Below, piece after piece: positions 1 through 9,736 of a stretch of 64,000 bases of DNA. The translations under genes and the position numbers were made by a program. The stretch comes from JAABVY01 sp964496505 (lineage in GTDB: Bacteria; Zixibacteria; MSB-5A5; JAABVY01): the NCBI GenBank assembly GCA_964496505.1, contig CAZBZV010000007.1, forward strand, positions 1-64,000, in the 5' to 3' direction. How positions within the stretch are numbered: the first letter of the stretch is position 1; every line of letters begins with the position of its first letter. The notes under the pieces are model-generated. The model saw only the letters and a program-made list of their open reading frames with translations, was not told the origin of the DNA and made no database searches.

Positions 1-80
1 TCCAGAACATTTAGTTTACAGCTTCGTATTATTTTACTTAGAACAATTTGGGATTAATGGTAATATAGAAAGGATAAAGC

Positions 81-3000
81 GTGCTACGGAAAACATTGCT
101 AACAGGAATTTGCCTGCTTATGAGCATCAGTATTGCTACTACGGCTCTTGCCGATGAGTTTCTTGAATCACTGACCGAGAACCAGAAGGTGGCCGGATTT
201 TCGGCTGTAAATGTCTATGAAAACGCTCTCGGCAATGCTATGGGGGCAAGGTTTATATCAGACAAATACGGATTTATTATTGATCTATTGAAAATTCAGT
301 CTGTGCCGCAGGGCTTTTTCTGGGTGAAAACCCCGCCCAGCTCGGACATGGGTGAGCCGCATACCTGCGAGCACTTGCTTTTGGGCAAGGGTACTCAGGG
401 GCGTTATGTCTCGGTGCTGGAGGATATGGCGCTCGGCAGCAGCAGCGCCTGGACCGCCCAGGATAATACAGTCTATCATTTCAATACCATTGCAGGGGAT
501 GGGGCCTTCTACGAATTATTCGAGGCCAAATTATACGCCCTCCTGAATCCGGATTTCACCGACGAGGAAATCCGCCGCGAGGTCTGCCATGTGGGAGTCA
601 ACCTCGATCCTCGCGACAGCTCATTGTCATTGGAGGAGAAAGGCACAGTTTATACCGAGATGGTCTCAGCTTTCGAGCGGCCGCAGCGGTTTTTATGGAA
701 GGAGCTGGGTGAGACCTTATATGGCAAGGATCATCCGCTTGGCAATGTCTCCGGCGGTTATCCCCCCGCTATCCGCAAAATGACTCCGGAGGATATGTGG
801 AAATTCCATAAGGATGCATATTACCTTGGCAACATGGGTGTGATCGTGGCGATTCCCAATGGCATAGAGACAGATGATTTCCTCACAAAGATCACCGAGA
901 TACTGGAGAGATGTCAGAAATTCGAGAAGAAGAGCGAAAATATTGGAATGGACAAATTTGATCTTCCGCCTCCGGCAACTCTGGATATGGCTGCGGTTAC
1001 CAAAGTCGTACCGGCGCCCTCGCAGAATCCCGACGATCCGGGCAACCTGATTCTATCCTGGCCGGCCAATCTGGAATATGATCTTTACGAGAGCATGATT
1101 CTTGAAGGTCTCATGCTGACCTTTGCCGGCGGGCCGACCTCGAATCTCTACGACCTGTTCATAAATTCGGAAACCCGAAAAATCGACCTGGGCGCTAATG
1201 CGGTCTGGAGTTATGTCAGTTCGGAGATGGGACATCCGGTGGGAATCGGCCTCAATGGAATAAACTCGGATCAAATTAGCGAAAGTATGCTGGACAGCAT
1301 CCGCAGTATGATTCTGACGGAGCTCGAGAATGTTTATAATTATGCTGACGGTTCCGAAGAGCTGGCAAAGTTCAACAATAACGCCCGAGCGCGTATGATC
1401 GAGAGCAAAAAGCAACTCGAGAAACTTCTGAATACGCCTCCCATGTTCGGCTTCAGGAGAGCGGGCGGGGCCTGGCAGAATGTACTGGCTATGCTCGAGA
1501 TGACAGATGAGTTCAGGAAGTCGGTGGTGCTTAAGGACCGTTTCGCCAAACTCGAAAAGCTTCTCGACTCCGATAGGAATTTCTGGAGAGATTATATCGA
1601 CCAATGGAATCTGCTTACGACCAAACCGCATGTCCTGGCGTCAAAGCCTGATCCCTCAATCCTGACAAAATTCGCCGAGGAGAAAAAGGCTAGGATAGAG
1701 GGGTATCTTGCGGAGTTTAAGAAAAAGTATGGTACCGATTCCAAACAGGAGGCTATTGCCAGGTATAAAGAAGAGTTTGATAAGAAAACTGCTGAGCTTG
1801 AGGCAATCGCCGCCGATGATAAACTTCCCGGCTTCGTTGATAATCCACCCATGACTCTTGACGATCAGCTCGATTACGAGGTGATGAAGCTGGATAACGG
1901 CGTCAAGATGGTGGCCTCGACCTTCGACAATATGACTTCTAACCAGATTGCAATCGCCATGAGGCTGGATGTCATCCCCGAATCGCAGATGGTTTATGTG
2001 CCGCTGCTTCCCGATGTACTGACTGAAATCGGTGTTATCAAAGATGGTGAAGTAGTCAAATACGAGGATATGCGCAATCGTCTGCGTGAAGATGTGCTTA
2101 ATTTAGGCTCGTTTTTTGATTACAGCCTGGACGAAGGACGTGTGGAACTTGTTCTGAGGGCTTCGGGCAACAATCAGCAGGAATTGAAGAACAGCATCGA
2201 TTGGATGGATGCCGCTCTTTATTCACCCTATCTCGATGCTGAAAATCTCCCGCGTATGATGGATGTTGTCGATCAGTCGCTGGTGTCCTTAAGAAACAGA
2301 ATGAAGGGGCGTGAGGAGGACTGGGTTCGTTATCCGGCCAATGGCTACCGTTACCAGACCAACCCCCTGATTATGTCCACCAACTGCTTCCTGACAAGGA
2401 CACATCACTATCAGCGTCTGAAATGGCTCCTGACCGATCCCGGCAGCAAACAGGATCAAATTGCCATGTCCGGGTATCTTGCTGATCTGAAAGAGAAAGG
2501 CAAGGGACTCGACAGAGAAGGGCTTAACAACCTGATAGATAATCCGCCTGAGATACCTGAATCGGAAAAATGCCAGAAGGTTATTCCGCAGATACTTCGG
2601 GCGCTGGAGGCCTCGCTGGTGGATATTCCCGATGCCAACCTGGCCGAGGACTGGCAGTACCTGCTGAGGGAAACCGAAATCGATTTGATGGTCAAGCCTT
2701 CTAAGGTTATTGAAGATATAAATAGTATTCTCGCGACCTTGCAAAAAGCGGATAACGCCCGCATGTACATGGTTTCGAATTCAACTGACCGTAATGCCAC
2801 GATGAGCATGATTAACAAATTCGCCGGCAAGCTCGATTCTGAGTCCAAATCCAAGCATATTGACTATGCTGACAGGATGAGAGTTGTCGAACGATTAAAA
2901 GACCGTGAAAACGGCGTTGATAAACCTGTCTATGTCGGTCTGGTCAATAATAACACGAGCAACGGCGTTATGGTCTTCAATGCCCGTAACGCAGGCAAAA

Positions 3001-3605
3001 TCGATACTGACACAGAATCGGTGCTGAAATATCTGTCCGGTAATCTTTACGGCGGTGGCGGAGGACATGGCCTCTTCATGCGCACCTGGGGCGCCGGGCT
3101 GGCATACAGCAACGGTTACGGTTCCGGGGCATTAAGCGGGATAGCTTCCTATTATGCCGAAAGATGCCCTGATATTGCCGAGACTATGAGATTCGTGGTG
3201 GATGTGCTTAAGAATGCAGAGCCTGATCCCGGGCTTGTGGACTATGCAATCGCGCAGGCCTTCTCGTATTCGCGGGCGCCCTCGCCTTACGAGACACGCG
3301 GATCGCAGATGGCATCCGATCTGGAAGACGGTTTCTATCCGGAAAAGGTGAAAGCGTACCGTCAGAAGATACTGGAGTTACGCCAGAACGGAGATCTGAC
3401 CGAGGAGCTTTTCTCAGGAATGGAGGATGCTTACGGTTCGGTACTGATCGGATACGGGAAGCCGTTATCGGAGAGCAAAGACGGAAGCTTCTTTATAATC
3501 GGTCCCGATATGCAGTTCGAATCGCTGGAGGATTATATTGGGACTGTAGAAAGCCCGCAAAAGGTATATAAACTCTATCCCAGGGATTTCTGGCTGACTA
3601 TATAA
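81..3605 (+). CDS. Secreted M16C (presequence-protease-like) zinc metallopeptidase
   Basis: Predicted 1174-residue exported peptidase. The start is GTG at 81, with AAAGGA about 6 bases upstream. Residues 1-25 form a signal peptide ending TTALA. The inverted zinc motif HxxEH is H94-T-C-E97-H98, and the likely third ligand is E193 in VYTEM, 96 residues after E97, the spacing seen in the PreP/M16C group. The length fits the tandem M16 layout (active domain, inactive domains, linker) of presequence-type peptidases, somewhat longer than the usual 1000 residues. By family it degrades unfolded peptides in a closed chamber; in this cell it would be periplasmic. It is probably monocistronic and ends at a strong terminator (3631-3663). 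The natural substrate cannot be told from sequence. Confidence 0.93.
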   Translation: MLRKTLLTGICLLMSISIATTALADEFLESLTENQKVAGFSAVNVYENALGNAMGARFISDKYGFIIDLLKIQSVPQGFFWVKTPPSSDMGEPHTCEHLLLGKGTQGRYVSVLEDMALGSSSAWTAQDNTVYHFNTIAGDGAFYELFEAKLYALLNPDFTDEEIRREVCHVGVNLDPRDSSLSLEEKGTVYTEMVSAFERPQRFLWKELGETLYGKDHPLGNVSGGYPPAIRKMTPEDMWKFHKDAYYLGNMGVIVAIPNGIETDDFLTKITEILERCQKFEKKSENIGMDKFDLPPPATLDMAAVTKVVPAPSQNPDDPGNLILSWPANLEYDLYESMILEGLMLTFAGGPTSNLYDLFINSETRKIDLGANAVWSYVSSEMGHPVGIGLNGINSDQISESMLDSIRSMILTELENVYNYADGSEELAKFNNNARARMIESKKQLEKLLNTPPMFGFRRAGGAWQNVLAMLEMTDEFRKSVVLKDRFAKLEKLLDSDRNFWRDYIDQWNLLTTKPHVLASKPDPSILTKFAEEKKARIEGYLAEFKKKYGTDSKQEAIARYKEEFDKKTAELEAIAADDKLPGFVDNPPMTLDDQLDYEVMKLDNGVKMVASTFDNMTSNQIAIAMRLDVIPESQMVYVPLLPDVLTEIGVIKDGEVVKYEDMRNRLREDVLNLGSFFDYSLDEGRVELVLRASGNNQQELKNSIDWMDAALYSPYLDAENLPRMMDVVDQSLVSLRNRMKGREEDWVRYPANGYRYQTNPLIMSTNCFLTRTHHYQRLKWLLTDPGSKQDQIAMSGYLADLKEKGKGLDREGLNNLIDNPPEIPESEKCQKVIPQILRALEASLVDIPDANLAEDWQYLLRETEIDLMVKPSKVIEDINSILATLQKADNARMYMVSNSTDRNATMSMINKFAGKLDSESKSKHIDYADRMRVVERLKDRENGVDKPVYVGLVNNNTSNGVMVFNARNAGKIDTDTESVLKYLSGNLYGGGGGHGLFMRTWGAGLAYSNGYGSGALSGIASYYAERCPDIAETMRFVVDVLKNAEPDPGLVDYAIAQAFSYSRAPSPYETRGSQMASDLEDGFYPEKVKAYRQKILELRQNGDLTEELFSGMEDAYGSVLIGYGKPLSESKDGSFFIIGPDMQFESLEDYIGTVESPQKVYKLYPRDFWLTI

Positions 3606-3630
3606 GTCTTAGAGATAAATTGGATGAGAT

Positions 3631-3663
3631 AAAAACCGCCCTTGCGTGTCAGGGGCGGTTTTT
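3631..3663 (+). terminator. Rho-independent terminator after the M16C gene
   Basis: A perfect 11-bp stem, AAAAACCGCCC / GGGCGGTTTTT, with an 11-base loop and ending in five T. It starts 25 bases after the stop of the M16C gene. A GTG at 3646 in the next reading frame lies inside this hairpin, which argues against using it as the transporter start. Confidence 0.9.
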
Positions 3664-3681
3664 CGTATAATAGCAGTCACT

Positions 3682-4602
3682 ATGAGTCAGGTCTCCGCCA
3701 CCAAAAAGCTAATCTCCGATGCGGGGCTTTTGTATGCCGCAGCTATCTGGGGCTCGACATTTTTTATCGTCAAGGACAGCCTGGAGTTTATCAATCCAAT
3801 TATTCTGGTCGGATACAGGTTTATTATCGCCTCGGCTTTGGTGGCGCTCTTATGCGTCATTACAAGGCGCCCGCTTTTCAAGAATATCAAAAAAGGTCTT
3901 GTACTCGGGATTTTTATCTGGCTTCTATACATCCCACAAACAATCGGACTTGGAATAACTACGGCATCTAACTCCGGCTTTATCACCGGTCTTTTTGTAG
4001 CCTTCGTGCCGGTCTTCTCGTTTCTGATATTCCGCAAAATACCGTCACTGATTGGAATCATTGCCACTCTTGTATCCCTTTCAGGGCTGTGGATTCTAAC
4101 CGGAGGCATGACAGATATCAATAATGGCGATCTCCTTACGCTTCTAGCTGCAATGACCTACGCCATACATATACTCTATGTCGATAAATTCCTTCAGGAG
4201 GGCAATGATCCGTTTACATTATGCTTTCAGCAGTTTCTATTTGTGGGCATTGCCAGCCTTGCGGTCGGTGGAATTGCCGGGCTGCCATTTGGATGGGGAA
4301 ATGCAAGCACCGGATGGATAGTATTATTCCTGGCAGTTTTCCCCACATTCTCGGCCTTCTTCATACAGGTGGTCGCCCAGAAATATACCTCTCCGATTAG
4401 GGTCTCGCTTATATTTGCCTTCGAGCCGGTCTTTGCCGCGATATTTGCATGGACGCTCGGAGGTGAAAAAATAATTTTGCATCGCGCTATGGGAGGGCTG
4501 TTGATATTTTTGGCGATGATAATATCCGGACTGCCGAGGGACATATTGAATTTTGGGAACAGGAAAGCGCGGAAATTAGATAAGATAGATACTGAAAAAT
4601 AG
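3682..4602 (+). CDS. EamA-family (DMT superfamily) permease
   Basis: 306-residue polytopic inner-membrane protein with about ten hydrophobic segments in two EamA repeats (roughly residues 8-140 and 150-285). The first repeat opens with the family-typical YAAAIWGSTFFIVKDSL and contains GYRFIIAS; the second has LAAMTYAIHILYVDKF and FEPVFAAIFAWTLGGE. Family members export small metabolites such as amino acids; the substrate here is unknown. I place the start at the ATG at 3682 because the in-frame GTG at 3646 falls inside the upstream terminator hairpin. The 3' end overlaps the convergent cytochrome oxidase subunit III gene by 27 bases. Confidence 0.9.
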   Translation: MSQVSATKKLISDAGLLYAAAIWGSTFFIVKDSLEFINPIILVGYRFIIASALVALLCVITRRPLFKNIKKGLVLGIFIWLLYIPQTIGLGITTASNSGFITGLFVAFVPVFSFLIFRKIPSLIGIIATLVSLSGLWILTGGMTDINNGDLLTLLAAMTYAIHILYVDKFLQEGNDPFTLCFQQFLFVGIASLAVGGIAGLPFGWGNASTGWIVLFLAVFPTFSAFFIQVVAQKYTSPIRVSLIFAFEPVFAAIFAWTLGGEKIILHRAMGGLLIFLAMIISGLPRDILNFGNRKARKLDKIDTEK

Positions 4603-5370
4603 AAGAATCCAGATCACATCCACGAAATGCCAGTACCATGTGGCCGCTATCAGGCTGAAGTGGCGTTTCTCATCCATCTGCCCCATCTCCAAACGGCCGT
4701 AAACCAGAATCAAAAAGAGAATACCGACCGAAACATGCAGGCCGTGGAATCCGGTCATCATATAAAACAGAGTGCCGTAAATATTCGTGTCGGGTGTAAA
4801 CTGATAATGGCTGATCAGAAGGCCCCATTCATAGCCCTGAAAACCGAGGAAGATAAGGCCCAGAACTGCTGTTACCAGTATAAATGTCTTGGAACGGAAT
4901 CGTCTGCCCTTTTTCATGGCAAGGTAACCGATCTCACATGTCAGTGACGAGAACATCAGAATGAGGGTTGCAACTGCCGGAAGTGTTGTATGAATTTCGG
5001 GCGATCCGGCTGGGGGCCAGAATGCCTCGCCGAACCTGCTGTTGTAATAATGAACGAAAAGCGCGCCGAATATAGCCGCCTCGGAAATAAGGAAATACTT
5101 CAGGAACATCAGCAGGTCTTTCTGCTGAATCGAGCGGGCTTCCTCACCCGGTTCGGCCTTTTCCTTGACCACGCTGTGCGCCCATCCCATAAGAGATACT
5201 ACAGTCACTGAGCCGCCTACAATAAAGCTCAGTTCGGCAAAAATGGCGCTTCCGGAGGCCACGAATATTACGCCGAAAGTCAAAAAGCCCAGGCCGAGGG
5301 CAAGTATAAGCGGCCATATCGATTTTGGCGGCAGGTGTATGCCGTGGTCTTTGGCGGTAACTTCGTTCAT
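4576..5370 (-). CDS. ctaE: Cytochrome c oxidase subunit III
   Basis: 264-residue membrane protein of the heme-copper oxidase subunit III family, with about seven transmembrane segments. Recognisable blocks are LKYFLISEAAIFGALFVHYY, EIGYLAMKKG, QGYEWGLLI, MMTGFHGLHVSVGI and the C-terminal WYWHFVDVIWILLFFSIYL. It is the last gene of the respiratory operon. The ATG at 5370 is chosen over the TTG three bases earlier because it forms a TGATG overlap with the stop of the 56-residue gene upstream, a normal sign of translational coupling. No metal is bound by this subunit; it stabilises subunit I. Confidence 0.95.
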   Translation of the reverse strand: MNEVTAKDHGIHLPPKSIWPLILALGLGFLTFGVIFVASGSAIFAELSFIVGGSVTVVSLMGWAHSVVKEKAEPGEEARSIQQKDLLMFLKYFLISEAAIFGALFVHYYNSRFGEAFWPPAGSPEIHTTLPAVATLILMFSSLTCEIGYLAMKKGRRFRSKTFILVTAVLGLIFLGFQGYEWGLLISHYQFTPDTNIYGTLFYMMTGFHGLHVSVGILFLILVYGRLEMGQMDEKRHFSLIAATWYWHFVDVIWILLFFSIYLI

Positions 5371-5540
5371 CAATATCCCGTTTCTATCTGCTTGTCTTCT
5401 CCCTGCCCTTCCCCTGCAAAATCAGATTTATAGATGCTCTGGGCGGTAAAAATCGCAACAAAAATTATTATTATAGCCAGAATTGCAACCAGTATAATAT
5501 TCCGTTTTCTGGTTTTTGGATCAAGCGGTTCCTTGCGCAT
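5370..5540 (-). CDS. Small 56-residue single-span membrane protein between ctaG and ctaE
   Basis: Short open frame lying between two oxidase genes, absent from simple ORF lists because of its size. It starts at ATG 5540, two bases after the ctaG stop, and its TGA shares one base with the ctaE ATG. The protein has a basic N-terminus (MRKEPLDPKTRKRN), one hydrophobic span of about 19 residues (IILVAILAIIIIFVAIFTA) and a polar acidic tail. The charge pattern predicts the N-terminus in the cytoplasm. Small one-span subunits are common in oxidase operons (subunit IV and CtaG-adjacent proteins); I cannot assign it to a named family. Role in assembly or stability is inferred from position only. Confidence 0.8.
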   Translation of the reverse strand: MRKEPLDPKTRKRNIILVAILAIIIIFVAIFTAQSIYKSDFAGEGQGEDKQIETGY

Positions 5541-5542
5541 TA

Positions 5543-6112
5543 CTAATTGGTCTCCAGGTTGAATTCTCCCGGTGTTCCGGTCAGATCAACATCATCCTTA
5601 TCCCGTTGAAAAAGCGTATAATGCATGGTCACTCGATTGACCTCTTCACTCAGCGAGGGCTTAAAATAATATACCAGCGGCACCTCGACCTCTTCATGCG
5701 GCAAAAGCATCATATCCCGAAAGCAGAAGCATTCAATCATGCTGTACTTTTTGGAGGCATCCGCTGGAAAAACCGAATGCACCGGACGGAAATACAGAGT
5801 ATCGTCGGTCATATTAACGAAGTGATACATATTTTTATCACTCTCGCCGACAAAAACTTCCGATTCATGCTTCTTGGATTCGAAAACAATCGGCAGGTCA
5901 TCATTTACGGAAGTCGTAAAAAGTACCTTCAACTGCCTCGTTGAATCGACCTCGATACCGGCCTCATCCTGCGATGCTCCGGCATTAGGCGATAAATCGA
6001 TCCCGATTGCAGCGCAGAACTGCTTAAAAAGCGGTACATTTGCAAATCCAAATGCAAACATAATTACAGCAACTGCAAGCAGACCCAACAAAATCTTACT
6101 GTTTCTCTTCAT
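5543..6112 (-). CDS. ctaG: Cox11-type cytochrome c oxidase assembly protein (CuB insertion)
   Basis: 189-residue protein with one N-terminal membrane anchor (residues about 7-25) followed by a periplasmic beta domain. It carries the Cox11 signature ECFCFRDMMLLPHEEVEVPLVYYF, with the CFCF cysteines that bind Cu(I), and PVHSVFPADASKKY just before it. Cox11 delivers copper to the CuB centre of subunit I. It lies between ctaB and the small membrane protein in the oxidase operon. The protein ends shortly after VTMHYTLF. Confidence 0.93.
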   Translation of the reverse strand: MKRNSKILLGLLAVAVIMFAFGFANVPLFKQFCAAIGIDLSPNAGASQDEAGIEVDSTRQLKVLFTTSVNDDLPIVFESKKHESEVFVGESDKNMYHFVNMTDDTLYFRPVHSVFPADASKKYSMIECFCFRDMMLLPHEEVEVPLVYYFKPSLSEEVNRVTMHYTLFQRDKDDVDLTGTPGEFNLETN

Positions 6113-6146
6113 CTCAAATCACCCCGGTAAATCTATAAAACAACTT

Positions 6147-7007
6147 CTACACGAAGCTGTCAATTATCATTGCAAAAAAAAGTCCAAATAAATAAACAAT
6201 CGAATACCCGAATAGTGCCCATTGCAGCTTGCGGGTTTTCTGCTGTCTGGCCTGATACGCTTTTTTAACGAACAGTCCTCCCAAAAGAATTGCTGCAATA
6301 GCATATATCGGTCCGGCTGAGACAGCCAGAAGCGCCAGGCTCACTGCAAAAAGTGCAATTGTGTAAAAAAATATCTGATTTAAGGCACTTTTCTCGCCCC
6401 TTACTATCGGGAGCATAGGCAATCCGACTTTCTTGTAATCGTCCTTGAAATACAATGCCAGCGCCCAAAAATGCGGCGGAGTCCAAATTAAGACAATCAG
6501 GAATAGTATGGCGGGTGCAATTGCCAGTGATCCTGTAGCGGCAGCCCATGAAATCAGGGGCGCCATTGCTCCCGCAGCCCCGCCGATCACTATATTCTGG
6601 TCGGTGTTGGGCTTAAGCCACAGTGTGTAGAAAAATCCGTAGAATAATATCGTACCCAAAACCAGAAGCGCAGACAACCAATTGTAGGCAAAACTGAATA
6701 TTACAATCGAAATGCCGCCAATCGCCATAGCGAAAATAAGCGCATTTCTGGGCTTGATATTCCCCAGAGGCAAAGGCCGTCTTTTGCGTGTACGGCTCAT
6801 CCTTGCATCGATTTCCCGTTCGAAATACTGGTTGAGAGCATTGGCCGAGCCGCCCGCGAGATATACTCCCAATGTTATCAGGAGCGCGTCGAGCGGACGC
6901 GACACAGCCGAACCCTCCAGGAATAAAGCTGTAATCCCTGAGAGCACAACCAGAACCATAACACGCGGTTTGGTTAAATCTATGTAATTATGCAATTTTG
7001 ACTTCAT
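6147..7007 (-). CDS. ctaB: Protoheme IX farnesyltransferase (heme O synthase)
   Basis: 286-residue UbiA-family prenyltransferase with about nine membrane segments. The first aspartate-rich motif is NALNQYFEREIDARMSRT near residue 60, followed by RRPLPLGNI. The N-terminal IDLTKPRVMVLVVLSGI and the later IVLIWTPPHFWALALYF plus YKKVGLPMLPIVRG are typical of CyoE/CtaB. It converts heme B to heme O with farnesyl diphosphate. The start overlaps the 3' end of ctaA by 20 bases, so the two are probably translated together. Confidence 0.95.
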   Translation of the reverse strand: MKSKLHNYIDLTKPRVMVLVVLSGITALFLEGSAVSRPLDALLITLGVYLAGGSANALNQYFEREIDARMSRTRKRRPLPLGNIKPRNALIFAMAIGGISIVIFSFAYNWLSALLVLGTILFYGFFYTLWLKPNTDQNIVIGGAAGAMAPLISWAAATGSLAIAPAILFLIVLIWTPPHFWALALYFKDDYKKVGLPMLPIVRGEKSALNQIFFYTIALFAVSLALLAVSAGPIYAIAAILLGGLFVKKAYQARQQKTRKLQWALFGYSIVYLFGLFFAMIIDSFV

Positions 7008-8100
7008 GATTTTTCAGCTCATATGTTATAAACAGCATGTTTCCAAATAATATTATACCAAGCGTAAGGTGCAAGACCCCAAGAGTTGCCGGGACTTTCG
7101 TCAAAAGCGTGATAATTCCCAGAAAGACCTGCAAGGCTACGACACTGGTGATAATTCGAAACGCGATTCGGCAGCGTGAGGTAATCTTGAATTTCAGCGA
7201 ATAGAACACCAGAAACAGAATCACTATCAGCGCTGCAAAAGCCCACCACCTATGAATAAACTGAACCAGTACTTCATTATGTATAAAATTCAGAATTCCC
7301 ATATATGACCGCCACATAACATTTGAGGGCGGAATAAGGTAATCCCCTATCAGCGGCCATGTGTTCCAGCTCAGACCAGCTTTTGTACCTGCCACAATCG
7401 CTCCAGAGAGCACTTGCAGGAAGAGTACAACAACTCCGGTCCAGGCAATCCTGCTCAGGAATTTGCTGTAATAGGTTTTGGTTTTATCGGGCGGCTTTAG
7501 AAGATTCATGGCTGTCCAGAATAGCACCCCGAAGAATGCGAATGCCAATCCAAGGTGTACTGCCAAAAATTCAGCCTGCAAATCATATTTTACTACAATT
7601 CCGCCCATTACAGCCTGCAATATCAAAAGCGCCAGTCCAATCCATATCCGAACTCCAAAATGGGAGCGCATTTCCCTTCGACGCAAAACTTTTGCCATCA
7701 AGACTATATACAGGATTCCCAGTACAGCGGCTATAAAGCGATGGAAGTACTCGATCGCAAACATCTGCTTGAACCTGCCGATTGGAATGATGCCGGGATA
7801 AGCGTTATGATAGACACTGTCCACCTCCACCCCCTCGATCACGCTGTGGTAAGTCTTATAAACAGCTTCCCAGTCATCATCGCTAATGGGCGGAAGAAGG
7901 GAGCCGTTGATGATCGGCCATTCCGGGATAGAAAGACCGGAGTCGGTGAGGCGGACTATTCCGCCGATAACCACAAGGAAGACCACAAGAATACTTATCC
8001 AGAGGAACCATTTGCCCAGATTCCTATCCGGAGGATAAGCCTTCTCGGAATCTTCGCTCGTAGTAAGAGAGCTGTCCTCAATTTCGGTATCAACCGACAT
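6988..8100 (-). CDS. ctaA: Heme A synthase (CtaA/Cox15)
   Basis: 370-residue integral membrane protein with about eight spans and an N-terminal cytoplasmic tail. Four conserved-type histidines that bind hemes are visible in EYFHRFIAAVLG, AVHLGLAFAFF, VQFIHRWWAFAAL and GVLHLTLGIILF. GGIVRLTDSGLSIPEWPIINGSLLPP is the usual N-terminal loop of Cox15-like proteins. It oxidises heme O to heme A for the oxidase. Its ATG overlaps the ctaD stop by one base (TAATG). Confidence 0.94.
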   Translation of the reverse strand: MSVDTEIEDSSLTTSEDSEKAYPPDRNLGKWFLWISILVVFLVVIGGIVRLTDSGLSIPEWPIINGSLLPPISDDDWEAVYKTYHSVIEGVEVDSVYHNAYPGIIPIGRFKQMFAIEYFHRFIAAVLGILYIVLMAKVLRRREMRSHFGVRIWIGLALLILQAVMGGIVVKYDLQAEFLAVHLGLAFAFFGVLFWTAMNLLKPPDKTKTYYSKFLSRIAWTGVVVLFLQVLSGAIVAGTKAGLSWNTWPLIGDYLIPPSNVMWRSYMGILNFIHNEVLVQFIHRWWAFAALIVILFLVFYSLKFKITSRCRIAFRIITSVVALQVFLGIITLLTKVPATLGVLHLTLGIILFGNMLFITYELKNHEVKIA

Positions 8101-9716
8101 TACTTAATCTCCGGTATCTTTTCGAAGTTATAATCCGGCGGCGGGGAGGAAACCTCCCATTCCAGTGTCTCCTGTATATCGTTGACCTCCCAGGGATCGT
8201 TCTTCAATCCGCGCTTTTTCTTGAAAATTCCATGTTTGGCAAGATCATAAACCAGCAGAAGGCCGCCGACCAGCATAAAGAGATATCCAAACGAGGAAAT
8301 CGCATTCAATGTGGCAAATTCCGGGCGGTATGTGTAAATTCTGCGTGCCATACCCTGTATGCCCATGATATGCATGGGGAAAAATGTAATATTCAGGCCG
8401 AGATAAATCGACCAGAATACGATCCGTCCCAGCTTCTCGCTTAAGAACCTGCCCGACATCTTGGGGAACCAGTAATATAATCCTGCAAGAAGTGCCAGGA
8501 CCGATCCACCTACCAGCACATAATGAAAATGCCCTACAATGTAATATGAATCATGTACCTGGTAATCCACCGGCACATTGGCCAAGGTGATTCCACTCAT
8601 GCCCCCGATTATGAAGACCGAGATAAATCCCAGGGCGAATTTCATCGCGGTAGTAAATCGGATCGAACCTCCCCAGGCGGTTGCGATCCAGCTAAACACT
8701 TTTATTCCGGTCGGAACCGCAATTACCATGGTGAGGTAGCTGAACAGCACTTGAAGCCAGGCAGGAATGCCCGAGACAAACATATGATGTGCCCAAACCA
8801 AGTATCCGATTATGCCAATCAGTGCGATTGCTATTACCATGCCCTTGTATCCGAAAATCTTCTTTCTCGAAAATGCCGCTATAACATGCGAGATCATACC
8901 AAATCCCGGCAATATCATAATATATACCGCGGGATGGGAGTAGAACCAGAATAGATGCTGATACAGAAGCGGATCGCCGCCCTTGCCGACAGTGACAAAT
9001 CCCGTTCCGAAGAGCCTATCAGCAAGGAGCATGGAAACTGCCGCCGAGAGCACCGGGGTCGCCACCAGAATCATGGAGGCATTAACCAGCCAACTCCATG
9101 AAAAGAGCGGCATCTTGAACCAGCTCATGCCAGGCGCACGTAAATTAGCGATTGTAACAATAAAATTAACAGCGCCCAAAATCGAGGAAAGCCCGATCAG
9201 GATGATTCCCATGATCCACATATCCATGCCCACCCCGGCGGAATAAGCCGCCAGTGATAAGGGTGGATAGGCTGTCCATCCGGCCTGAGTAGCGCCACCC
9301 GCTACAAAGAAACTCGCAAACATCAGCACCGCGGCCGGTACTGCCAGCCAGAACGAAAACGCATTCAGGCGCGGAAAGGCCATGTCGCGTGCACCGATTA
9401 GAAGCGGCACGAAGTAGTTACCGAAACCTGTCAGGGCTGGAATAATCACGAAGAAGATCATCAGGGTGGCATGCATCGAGATGACCATGTTGTAGAATTC
9501 CGGACTTAAAAGCCCCGTGTCGGGCGTGGCAAGCTGCCCGCGAATCATCCCCGCAAAGCCGCCTCCGGCCAGCGCCATAATAAGCGAAAACCATAGATAC
9601 ATAATACCGATTTTCTTATGGTCGCCGGTGGCAAGCCATTCATAAAGCTTTGCGCCCATGCTCTTTTTCGGCTGTTCGGCCGGGGCCGGTTTTTCATCTG
9701 CTGTTATAGTAGCCAT
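8100..9716 (-). CDS. ctaD: Cytochrome c oxidase subunit I, A2-type heme-copper oxidase
   Basis: 538-residue catalytic subunit with about 12 spans. Heme and copper ligands are visible: MHATLMIFF (heme a), SHPAVY (CuB His and the cross-linked Tyr), WAHHMFVSG (two CuB His), and GHFHYVLVGG (heme a3 and heme a). The D-channel entrance is present in GARDMAFPRLN. The sequence has YSHPAVY instead of GHPEVY, so the glutamate of A1-type enzymes is missing and the Tyr-Ser pair of A2-type enzymes is present, as in caa3 oxidases such as that of Rhodothermus. It reduces O2 to water and pumps protons. Confidence 0.97.
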   Translation of the reverse strand: MATITADEKPAPAEQPKKSMGAKLYEWLATGDHKKIGIMYLWFSLIMALAGGGFAGMIRGQLATPDTGLLSPEFYNMVISMHATLMIFFVIIPALTGFGNYFVPLLIGARDMAFPRLNAFSFWLAVPAAVLMFASFFVAGGATQAGWTAYPPLSLAAYSAGVGMDMWIMGIILIGLSSILGAVNFIVTIANLRAPGMSWFKMPLFSWSWLVNASMILVATPVLSAAVSMLLADRLFGTGFVTVGKGGDPLLYQHLFWFYSHPAVYIMILPGFGMISHVIAAFSRKKIFGYKGMVIAIALIGIIGYLVWAHHMFVSGIPAWLQVLFSYLTMVIAVPTGIKVFSWIATAWGGSIRFTTAMKFALGFISVFIIGGMSGITLANVPVDYQVHDSYYIVGHFHYVLVGGSVLALLAGLYYWFPKMSGRFLSEKLGRIVFWSIYLGLNITFFPMHIMGIQGMARRIYTYRPEFATLNAISSFGYLFMLVGGLLLVYDLAKHGIFKKKRGLKNDPWEVNDIQETLEWEVSSPPPDYNFEKIPEIK

Positions 9717-9736
9717 AATATTCCATACTCATCTTT

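Noticed and set aside
1053..1631. Open frame of 192 residues on the minus strand within the M16C gene
   Set aside because: It lies wholly inside a well-supported gene in the opposite frame, with no ribosome site and no recognisable motif.
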